Assembly: GCA_003562655.1 (NCBI GenBank)
Contig: PWUC01000113.1
Coordinates: 1 to 7,472, forward strand
Reading direction: 5' to 3'
Origin: Clostridia bacterium
GTDB lineage: Bacteria; Bacillota_E; SLMV01; PUMD01
DNA: 7,472 bases
Every line of letters begins with the position of its first letter. The first letter of the stretch is position 1. Shown in pieces: positions 1-4,839 of this stretch. A model generated the notes under the pieces. It was not told the origin of the DNA. It worked only from the letters and a program-made list of their open reading frames with translations, and made no database searches. The position numbers and the translations under genes are program-made.

Positions 1-66
1 CGCCAGGTGGTAGGCGAGCCAGGCGCCGGCGGGACCGGCGCCCACTATGATGACCTGGGCATCCAT
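1..66 (-). CDS. FAD/NAD(P)-dependent oxidoreductase, N-terminal end only (partial)
   Basis: Only the first 22 residues lie in the window; the gene continues leftward off its edge. They begin MDAQVIIVGAGPAGAWLAYH: a short beta strand followed by the GxGxxG dinucleotide-binding loop (GAGPAG) and the start of a helix, the standard ADP-binding opening of FAD-dependent oxidoreductases. The spacing is typical of the geranylgeranyl-reductase-like and related flavoprotein families, but 22 residues cannot decide substrate or subfamily. The ATG at 66-64 is preceded on the minus strand by AGGAGG with an 8-base gap, which fixes the start. A second ATG at 62-60 is in another frame and does not give the motif. 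A short open frame (105-278, minus) ends 38 bases upstream and could be co-transcribed. Confidence 0.8.
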   Translation of the reverse strand, partial: MDAQVIIVGAGPAGAWLAYHLA

Positions 67-96
67 TTGCTCAACCTCCTGAGACCATTCTGCCCA

Positions 97-102
97 ATTA
101 TG
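97..102 (-). promoter_or_regulatory. Possible -10 box for the flavoprotein gene
   Basis: The minus strand reads CATAAT about 30 bases before the ATG at 66, a one-mismatch match to TATAAT in locally AT-rich sequence. No convincing -35 hexamer lies 16-18 bases upstream (CTGCAG/CCTGCA there), so this is a weak call. The gene may instead be transcribed from further upstream together with the small open frame at 105-278. Confidence 0.25.
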
Positions 103-104
103 CA

Positions 105-278
105 TCATTCTGTCATCCCCTGCAGGACCTGTCCCCCCGTCGGCGTGTCTCTCTGTAGACCGGCTCCAGGCCCCTCAACAGGGGCCCCCCGCCCGCCACA
201 GGCCAGCTCCCCCGGCAGACGGGGCAGCACCGCGGGGGTGGAGGGGTCCGCCGGCGCCTCCGGCGGGTACCGGGGCAT
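105..278 (-). CDS. Possible small proline/glycine-rich protein, 57 residues
   Basis: This open frame on the minus strand starts at ATG 278-276 (MPRYPPEAPADPSTP...) and ends at TGA 107-105. A GGAG Shine-Dalgarno-like motif sits 7 bases before the ATG. Codon third positions are almost all G or C, as expected of a real gene in GC-rich DNA, but the whole segment is GC-rich, so this is weak evidence. The product is low-complexity (Pro, Gly, Ala), with no signal peptide, membrane segment or recognised domain and a single cysteine. It ends 38 bases before the flavoprotein start and has the same direction, so the two could form an operon. The longer version of this frame, open up to 617, overlaps the ligase remnant and is not credible. 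I do not recognise the family, and it may be chance. Confidence 0.3.
   Translation of the reverse strand: MPRYPPEAPADPSTPAVLPRLPGELACGGRGAPVEGPGAGLQRDTPTGGQVLQGMTE
169..186. repeat. Short perfect hairpin (7-bp stem, 4-base loop)
   Basis: GGCCCCT at 169-175 pairs perfectly with AGGGGCC at 180-186 around the loop CAAC. It lies inside the possible small open frame at 105-278. A second GC-rich hairpin, CCGCCGG (248-254) / CCGGCGG (260-266), is close by. Neither has a T-run, so they are not convincing terminators; both may simply reflect local GC richness. Confidence 0.4.
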
Positions 279-344
279 CTTTTGTCTCCTGCAGAAGTCC
301 CCGGGGGAGGAGGGCAGGGGCCCGGGGGACACCGGCGAAATGGA

Positions 345-608
345 GGGTTCATCGAAAGGATCGGTCAGATCAACCTCACGCCTACGGTCACCTCCGTTGA
401 TTGCGCCCGCATCGACATGATCGTCGACGAGCATGACGTCCCGTGGTTTCTCGAGCTGAGCTGCTTTCCGGGCCTGCACATACTTACCGGAGAAGAAAAA
501 CACCTTCATTCGAGTTATATGGGAACCATGGCTGCGCATTCGGGCATGTCCGCGGCCGACGTGTACGGTATGATCCCTGACGTTGTCCGGGACAGACTTA
601 ACCACTGA
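345..608 (+). pseudogene. C-terminal remnant of a D-Ala-D-Ala ligase-like ATP-grasp enzyme
   Basis: The frame ending at TGA 606-608 encodes a stretch with the C-terminal pattern of D-alanine-D-alanine ligases: CARIDMIVDEHDVPWFLEL (about 402-458), then CFPG and a tail with AAHSGMS. In the family this region carries the Mg2+/ATP ligands: the Asp of R-[IV]-D, the Glu of the E-[IL]-N strand, and the Asn two residues later. Here Asp and Glu are present but the Asn is Ser (FLELS). Upstream, ERIGQINL (354-377) is in the same frame, but the expected AYxxL helix appears only in another frame (AYGHLR, 380-397), after which the original frame resumes at 399. This implies indels near 378-379 and 398 that cancel out. 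Similarity stops at about 345 in unrelated GC-rich sequence, so the substrate-binding and most of the ATP-binding part is missing. The family match is from the visible motif only; the fragment is almost certainly non-functional. Confidence 0.6.
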
Positions 609-633
609 CGCGGACAATGTCTGTGGCCGAACA

Positions 634-673
634 AGGGGGCATCGGACCTGGCGCTGCCAGACCCGTGCCCCCT
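634..673. terminator. Strong hairpin after the ligase remnant; terminator-like without a T-run
   Basis: AGGGGGCA (634-641) pairs perfectly with TGCCCCCT (666-673). Inside, CGG (643-645) can pair with CCG (663-665), and CTGGC (648-652) pairs with GCCAG (656-660) around a GCT loop. That is about 16 base pairs in 40 bases. It starts 26 bases after the TGA of the ligase remnant, the usual place for a terminator. The bases that follow (GAGATGAG) contain no T-run on the plus strand, and the minus-strand side (TTGTTCGG) is also weak. It may be an old terminator or a mobile palindromic repeat unit. Confidence 0.45.
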
Positions 674-706
674 GAGATGAGCCATCGGTAGGAATAACGT
701 TGTTGA

Positions 707-886
707 GCGGGGCAGTGGGCTCACTGTTCCGAGGAGCCTGTGCCGATTAGTCCAAACTGGCCTTGAAGGTGGTTTGAAGACGGGGCTGGGATCCGGATCA
801 GCGGACGCAAGTACTTCGATATGACCGACTACTGGGAGATCAACCAAAGCGAAGAATCCGACCACCAGGAACGAGTGGCGGACTGA
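707..886 (+). pseudogene. Unidentified coding scrap interrupted by an in-frame TGA
   Basis: The frame between the stops at 704-706 and 884-886 is broken once by TGA at 764-766. Before it the frame reads EEPVPISPNWP; after it, RWFEDGAGIRISGRKYFDM and a tail TDYWEINQSEE. The amino-acid mix (W, Y, F, D, E spread as in globular proteins) and the neat end before a stop look like the C-terminus of a real protein. There is no start codon with a ribosome binding site and no recognisable family. The TGA could be a mutated TGG (Trp), because the flanking text (NWP/RWFEDG) reads smoothly. I do not recognise it; treat it as a possible relic. Confidence 0.3.
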
Positions 887-1053
887 CATGCACCAGCGGG
901 CTATTTACACCCGGATCTCGGCCTGCCCCCAAACAATTCGCGGCGTTTCGCGTGTCACTGCTGCCACGGTCTGTAATGCAGCACCCTGGGACTTCTGCCC
1001 CCCTTACCCCGCCTTTTTTAGGGGTCAGAAGACTACCCCATCAAACCTTTCTC

Positions 1054-1077
1054 TGGTAATATGATGGTGTAAGGAGG
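1054..1077 (+). promoter_or_regulatory. Extended -10 promoter and ribosome binding site of the small membrane protein gene
   Basis: TGGTAATAT at 1054-1062 is an extended -10 element (TGn plus TAATAT, one mismatch from consensus). The -35 position is poor (TACCCC near 1034-1039), which fits extended -10 promoters. AAGGAGG follows at 1071-1077, 9 bases before ATG 1087, a near-ideal site. A short inverted repeat, GGGGTC (1021-1026) against GAC-TA-CCCC (1031-1039), covers the -35 region and could be an operator, though it is small. Confidence 0.45.
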
Positions 1078-1086
1078 TGAGTGCAG

Positions 1087-1350
1087 ATGTTGGGTCGTGT
1101 TCTTACTTCCATAGGTGCGATACTGCTTGTGATAGCGGGGCTCATGTATCTTATCCCCGGATATTCACCGCTACCGTGGTTGAATGGACTCACGTATCTC
1201 GTGCTGGGTCTCGGGCTTCTGCTGTTTATGCGGCAGGTAATGAGGCACGAGTCCGGCAGAGAGGCCCGGGATAAGACCGAGAGCCAGCGGAGAGAACGGG
1301 AGGATGCCCGCTGGAAGGAACGAGATCAGCCGGAGAGCCGCCGGAAGTAA
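1087..1350 (+). CDS. Small two-pass membrane protein with charged C-terminal tail, 87 residues
   Basis: The protein starts MLGRVLTSIGAILLVIAGL. Residues about 4-25 form one hydrophobic helix, a short loop with PGYSPLPW follows, and residues about 34-49 form a second helix. From residue 50 to the end the chain is strongly hydrophilic (REARDKTESQRREREDARW), rich in Arg and Glu and probably helical on the cytoplasmic side. The start at ATG 1087 is chosen because AAGGAGG lies 9 bases upstream; the in-frame GTG at 1081 would leave only 3 bases. It has its own extended -10 promoter and no same-strand partner within 300 bases, so it is probably monocistronic. The first helix and the LP motif vaguely recall small DUF2905-type membrane proteins, but the diagnostic LPGD is absent. 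The function is unknown. It is the only clearly intact gene between the ligase remnant and vanW. Confidence 0.75.
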   Translation: MLGRVLTSIGAILLVIAGLMYLIPGYSPLPWLNGLTYLVLGLGLLLFMRQVMRHESGREARDKTESQRREREDARWKERDQPESRRK

Positions 1351-1410
1351 TTGAGCAGTAGCGACGAATGAGGCGGGCGCGCAGAAGAAGAACCCTCCTC
1401 ACGCCAAACG

Positions 1411-1470
1411 AGGATGCTCCCCGTACTTACCGGCTTCGAACGTGGATTCGTCGCCTGGCCGGAGCATTCT
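1411..1470. other. Nested stem-loop segment, possible structured RNA fragment
   Basis: ATGCTCC (1414-1420) pairs with GGAGCAT (1461-1467) as an outer stem. Inside it GGC (1432-1434) pairs with GCC (1453-1455), and CGAA (1437-1440) pairs with TTCG (1447-1450) around a 6-base loop. An alternative pairing, CCGGC (1430-1434) with GCCGG (1458-1462), is also possible. No T-run follows on either strand, so it is not an obvious terminator for the gene ending at 1350. It could be part of a non-coding RNA or of a decayed self-splicing intron, but no family-specific motif is certain. Confidence 0.3.
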
Positions 1471-2170
1471 TTCTGGTAACCCCACACCTCTTACTGAGGT
1501 CACGACTTCACCTGGCTTCCCGCCTCCCGGTATAAGGCCCGGGACGCATGCAGGAGGATCAGGTACGTACGTCATAGATCGGTCCGTGCGGGCAGGAATC
1601 ACACCGGCCTATTCGGCAGAACAGTTAGAGATAACGACGACCTCCGCCCACTTTCCTCTGGTAGTTGGCCTATATGGCAGCTATCTATATAATCCGCCCC
1701 CTGGCTGAGCAATCCTGCTGAATGCGGGAGGGGGTAGGGAAGGCTTTTTGGGGGTATGGGATGGAAGGTCATGCCGGGATAGCCGTCTACTGGACCGACC
1801 GACGACAGGAACACGATGTGCCTCTTGCCCCGGTGACCATCGATGTCGACAAATGCAAAGGACCAGGTCAGGTTCAGGTGGCCGGTCTACCTGGGCCGTG
1901 ACCTTCTGGTTTGCAGCATCCACCTGGGGTGCCGAGACTGGAGTTTCGGGCCGAATGAGTCCAGCACAGCTTGGCAGAGAACGGAATTAGGTGAATGTGA
2001 GACATGGCAGATTGAGTGTGTGTACGAAACCGGACGGTCTCAGGTAATTAGCCGGTTGCACGCCTTACAGCCCGCGCCTTTGGATAGGTGCTCTCTGAAA
2101 GGGATGAATACCATGAGCTCCTTGCGCTCCTCCAGAGTGGCTTCTTCCCAGGGCGAAGCGAACTCCTCCA

Positions 2171-2214
2171 GAGCCCCGTTGGCGTGGTAGAATGGATCAT
2201 CGCGCCCGGGGCTC
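2171..2214 (-). terminator. GC-rich hairpin just after the vanW stop
   Basis: On the plus strand GAGCCCCG (2171-2178) and GGCG (2181-2184) pair with CGCC (2203-2206) and CGGGGCTC (2207-2214): 12 base pairs with a two-base TT bulge and an 18-base loop. Read in the vanW direction the hairpin starts 9 bases after the stop codon, the position of a terminator. No T-run follows (TGGAGGAGTT), so it may be a Rho-aided or weak terminator, or a stabilising 3' hairpin. Confidence 0.4.
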
Positions 2215-2223
2215 CTCTGCCCA

Positions 2224-3037
2224 TCAGCCGGGATCGCTGGCGCCGTCCAGGAGTGGCTGATACATCATGATGGCATGGTTTTGCGTCACATACTCATCAT
2301 CGACGAGGGCTCCCTCTTTGTTGTGGATCTCGCGGTGGATCACATTGTGCCTGACGTATCCACCCCAGGGCCCGTGCGTGATCCAGTGATCCTTTTCGTA
2401 GATGCGGTATGCGCAGGTGGGTTCCCGTTCTGACCGCCACCCGCCGACCAGGGACTCATCGGTCAGGTGGACCAAGAGCTGGTACTTCTGCGTCGCCTGG
2501 TTGCGGATCTGCAGATCCACGTACGGGTGGGCACAGGTGGCGCCGGTGCCGAAGGGCTGCGTCCGGTTCGAATCGGGAAAGACATTCGTACGCATGACGG
2601 CCTCTTTCGACGGCGGTCAGGGGCGCGTGCAGGGTCATCCAGTAGATCAGGTTCGACAGCTGGCACAGGCCTCGCCCCATTCCCGAAACGACTGCTCCGT
2701 CGCGAAGGACCATGCCCTCGACGCAGCCCCGCGCGCGGCTCGGTCTTCCGATCCGGCGCCAGAACGAAAGGTCGCCGCCCGGGCGGACGATGACTCCGTC
2801 CAGGGTCGCAGCCGCGATCTTCAGATTCTGGATCTTGCTGTGCTGCATCCACATGGCGCAGTTTGACAGCCGGCGGATCAGCGGGGTCCTGTGTGCGAAC
2901 ACCAGGTGGTCCAGGGGATCGCCGCGGGCCGCCGCCCAATCTGTGCAGCTGAGTCCCCACTGGAGGTATCGTATGACGGTGTAGTACATGCTGCCGGCGA
3001 GGAATCGGTACGCTGCTCTTCCGGTGGGTCTTTGCAT
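2224..3037 (-). pseudogene. vanW: VanW family protein, near full length but frameshifted
   Basis: The upstream part (frame from ATG 3037) encodes an N-terminal helix with YLQW, then NLKIAAATLDGVIVRPGG, LSFWRRIGRPS, EGMVLRDG and GLCQLSNLIYWMTLHAPLT (residues about 72-142), the hallmark core of the VanW family. At residue 150 (about 2585-2587) the frame changes. The downstream frame, ending at 2224, carries FPDSNRTQPFGTGAT, YVDLQIRN and a tail YRIYEKDHW. The minus strand reads TACGAATGTCTTTCC, and removing one A gives Tyr-Asp-Val-Phe-Pro-Asp, which restores a continuous product of about 270 residues, the usual VanW length. ATG 3037 is chosen because GGAGG lies 6 bases upstream; the earlier in-frame ATG at 3076 has no such site. 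VanW accompanies VanB-type glycopeptide resistance, but its biochemical role is not established and homologues are widespread in Clostridia without resistance genes. The family's usual GGGLCQ motif reads GRGLCQ here. The frameshift is either real decay or a sequencing error. Confidence 0.88.
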
Positions 3038-3104
3038 CGGCGACCTCCCCCTTCCTCCCCGGACGGCAACCCTCATGGTGCAGTACCGCGCGCCCGCACC
3101 GTCG

Positions 3105-3133
3105 ATTATAAGGCGCTCTCAGGAAGCGACCAC
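3105..3133 (-). promoter_or_regulatory. vanW promoter with perfect -10 box
   Basis: The minus strand has an exact TATAAT at 3110-3105, about 68 bases before the vanW ATG at 3037. The -35 region 16-18 bases upstream is weak (TGGTCG to TGTGGT, around 3127-3134). The predicted leader is about 60 bases. A GC-rich inverted repeat (3141-3147 / 3172-3178) lies just upstream of the -35 and could bind a regulator. Confidence 0.5.
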
Positions 3134-3140
3134 AGCGGGC

Positions 3141-3178
3141 CCCGGGCAATGTCCTCGCCCCGGCGCAACGAGCCCGGG
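3141..3178. repeat. Inverted repeat CCCGGGC...GCCCGGG in the divergent intergenic region
   Basis: CCCGGGC at 3141-3147 is repeated inverted as GCCCGGG at 3172-3178, with 24 bases between the arms (31 bases, about three helical turns, between corresponding arm positions). It lies between the divergent vanW and jetA starts, upstream of the vanW promoter. The arms are GC-only and so could arise by chance, but position and spacing fit an operator. No convincing -35/-10 pair for jetA is visible in 3140-3300. Confidence 0.3.
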
Positions 3179-3297
3179 ACGGCCACCGGTTCAACGCCTC
3201 AGCCCCACTGTGCAGGAATGCAGGGGCGAAACGGTGAAATGATACGCGATGATTCGGAGCGGCTCGAGACCATTGGGACCGGGCTTCGCTCATATCA

Positions 3298-3303
3298 GGG
3301 AGG
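3298..3303 (+). promoter_or_regulatory. Ribosome binding site that sets the jetA GTG start
   Basis: GGGAGG at 3298-3303 lies 12 bases before GTG 3316, slightly longer than ideal. It is the only good site near the start. The first ATG of the frame (3340) has none, and the in-frame TGA at 3250-3252 rules out a much longer N-terminus. Confidence 0.5.
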
Positions 3304-3315
3304 TTTCGATTCAGA

Positions 3316-4839
3316 GTGTTCGAGGGCTTCCGCGAACGAATGGAGACAATGCATCTGTTTCGTCCCCTTCTCGATCTTCAGCGCAGCCAGTCCTTCGGCG
3401 AATATGACCTGGTGTCTCTGGGACTGGCGACGCTTCTTCTCATCCTGGAGAACATGCTGCGATCCCCGGGACGGCCCTGCGGCCACGCGGAGATTCGCAG
3501 GTTTCTCAGGCGCACCATCCAAAAGATGCACGGACAAGACCCGGGGGAGGAGACGGCCGGGGCGATGGAGGAGTACCTGCTGGAGCGCCTTCGCAACCAT
3601 GGTCGGAGGTTCTCCTACCCCTACACCGACCCGGGCAGCGGCTCGACGGACAGGGTGACCTTCGAGCTGATCACGGTCGAGGACTACGAGCATCAGGATC
3701 GCTGGGTGGGCTTCAAGCTGACCGAGTACGGCCTGGAGCTGATCTTCCGCACCCGGGAGATGAGCCGGGAGCTCCGGGTGGGCATCTACCAGCTGTATCT
3801 CCGGCAGCAGCTGGAGAGAGGAACCTTCGACGGCGCCCTGGAGGCGCTGGATACCCTCAAGATGGAGGTCCGTTCCCAGCGGGAGCGCCTGGAGAGCTTC
3901 GTGTATCAGATATACCACAGCCTTCGCTCCGTGCGGCCGGACGAGTACCGCCGGCAGTACGAGCGGACCAGGGAGGTCCTGGAGGCCGAGCAGAGACAGT
4001 TTCAGCACCTGAAGGCGCTGATCGAGTCCGAGCGCGCCAACCGGGAGAGCATCATGGCCCCGACGGACACCGACCTCAGGGCACTGGCGCAGCTGAAGAG
4101 GATCGAGATGGAGCTTAACCGGGTCAGCAACGAACACAACCATCTGTTGGCCCGCCGCATGGGCGTGGACAACCTGCTGATGCGGGAGCTGAGGGCGGAG
4201 CTGCAGAAGGGCTTTCGCGTCCGGTTCCGGCTGGAAGACGAGCTCCTCGAACCGCTGCTGTCGCGGCCGGACTCCCCTGCGGACCGGGTGAGGATGGCAG
4301 TCGAGTCGCTCTTGCCCCCGAGGCTGCCCAAGTACTTCAACCCCCTCAGGTCCATGCACCGCCAGGTGCTCTGGGGTGCACCCGATGAGACAGCGCAAGA
4401 GATCGAGAGCGTGGAGGAAGGCGAGATGGACGATGCAGCGGACGGGCTCGCGTCGCAGCGCCGGTGCATCAGGTACCTGAAGATGGTGGCTGAACTCGCC
4501 CTTCGGGGAAGAACCTTCACCCTGCGGGAGCTGATGTGGGCCCAGCCGGACGGCGAGCGCGATTCCATGTCGCGCTGCCGCGACTTCTTCCAGTTGATGA
4601 TGAACCTGCACCAGGACGGGGGACTGGACATAAGGGGCATCATGGAGCACCGTGACGAGTGGCTGGACAGCGGGGACATGCCGGTGCCGTACCTGGTGAG
4701 CCGGGCCCTCGAGGATTTCGAGGACGCACCCCCGTCTCTGGAGGTCACCGCGGACGATGGGATCCTGTTTCTGCCGAACGGCAACCACATTTCGAACCTG
4801 GTCTTTCAGCCCGTGGAAGGGGATGATGAAGCTGAGTGA
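3316..4839 (+). CDS. jetA: Wadjet defence protein JetA (MukF/kleisin-like), 507 residues
   Basis: This is the first gene of a three-gene set. JetA is the kleisin-type subunit that links the heads of the JetC SMC dimer and binds JetB in the Wadjet complex, which cuts invading circular plasmids and acts in the cytoplasm. What is seen: an N-terminal helical, winged-helix-like region with HLFRPLLDL and SLGLATLLLILENML (residues 13-47) and a RFLRRTIQKM helix; a YPYTDP segment and a strand pair around 115-145; a long charged helical or coiled-coil middle (about 178-290, LEAEQRQFQHLKALIESERA); an acidic linker near 360-375; and a second winged-helix-like part at the C-terminus (about 385-500) ending GILFLPNGNHISNLVF. 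The length and the gene order before a MukE-sized gene and an SMC gene support the assignment. The sequence feels closest to the Firmicute JetA family (DUF5716, type II-like), which I state from memory. The start is GTG 3316. The end overlaps jetB by 14 bases. Confidence 0.85.
   Translation: MFEGFRERMETMHLFRPLLDLQRSQSFGEYDLVSLGLATLLLILENMLRSPGRPCGHAEIRRFLRRTIQKMHGQDPGEETAGAMEEYLLERLRNHGRRFSYPYTDPGSGSTDRVTFELITVEDYEHQDRWVGFKLTEYGLELIFRTREMSRELRVGIYQLYLRQQLERGTFDGALEALDTLKMEVRSQRERLESFVYQIYHSLRSVRPDEYRRQYERTREVLEAEQRQFQHLKALIESERANRESIMAPTDTDLRALAQLKRIEMELNRVSNEHNHLLARRMGVDNLLMRELRAELQKGFRVRFRLEDELLEPLLSRPDSPADRVRMAVESLLPPRLPKYFNPLRSMHRQVLWGAPDETAQEIESVEEGEMDDAADGLASQRRCIRYLKMVAELALRGRTFTLRELMWAQPDGERDSMSRCRDFFQLMMNLHQDGGLDIRGIMEHRDEWLDSGDMPVPYLVSRALEDFEDAPPSLEVTADDGILFLPNGNHISNLVFQPVEGDDEAE

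Larger units (their letters stand above)
609..1086. other. Gene-poor stretch with a hairpin and one coding scrap
   Basis: No intact gene is visible over these 478 bases on either strand. It holds the hairpin at 634-673, an interrupted coding-like scrap at 707-886, and the promoter and ribosome binding site of the small membrane protein gene near 1057-1077. The minus-strand open frame that spans 515-889 overlaps the ligase remnant, has no family features, and is not considered a gene. The segment 890-1020 shows nothing recognisable except a TTTTTT run at 1014-1019, which has no hairpin before it. Confidence 0.5.
1351..2223. other. About 870 bases without a convincing gene
   Basis: No open frame here has both a good ribosome binding site and recognisable content. 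A structured segment lies at 1411-1470. Two frames look weakly coding and may be decayed genes: one from about 1930 to 2085 (plus strand, with stretches such as TAWQRTELGECETWQIECVY) and one at 2088-2270 (RDEYHELLALLQSGFFPGR), separated by a frame change, as in a frameshifted relic. A CCCCCT/AGGGGG inverted repeat (1697-1702 / 1729-1734) is followed by TTTTT at 1745-1749, too far away for a standard terminator. Base composition is visibly less GC-rich than in the defence genes to the right. No transposase, tRNA or repeat array is visible. Confidence 0.5.

Noticed and set aside
764..766. TGA as a selenocysteine codon
   Set aside because: No start codon with a ribosome binding site lies upstream, no bacterial SECIS-like hairpin is evident right after the TGA, and the family is unknown; decay is simpler.
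1399..1640. Fragment of a group II intron on the minus strand
   Set aside because: A GTGTG start-like motif and nested stems are present, but there is no domain V motif and no reverse transcriptase gene. The evidence is too thin to call.
1697..1749. CCCCCT/AGGGGG inverted repeat followed by TTTTT as a rho-independent terminator
   Set aside because: The T-run begins about 10 bases after the stem, and the 26-base loop is long; there is no clear gene ending just upstream.
1761..1901. 46-residue frame containing VTIDVDKCKGPGQ, like the start of a ferredoxin 4Fe-4S motif
   Set aside because: The second and third cysteines of CxxCxxC are Pro and Val, the frame stops soon after, and there is no good ribosome binding site. 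The resemblance may be chance.
2563..2576. GGTTCGAATC, resembling a tRNA T-loop
   Set aside because: It lies in the conserved vanW coding sequence (FPDSNRTQPFG), and the flanks do not give acceptor or anticodon stems.
3236..3315. A jetA promoter near GATACG or CATATC
   Set aside because: No matching -35 hexamer lies at proper spacing, and CATATC would place the start of transcription at the ribosome binding site.
3295..4788. 497-residue open frame on the minus strand across jetA
   Set aside because: It mirrors the jetA codons, is Leu/Val/His/Gln-rich without domains, and has no ribosome binding site. It is a shadow of GC-rich coding sequence.
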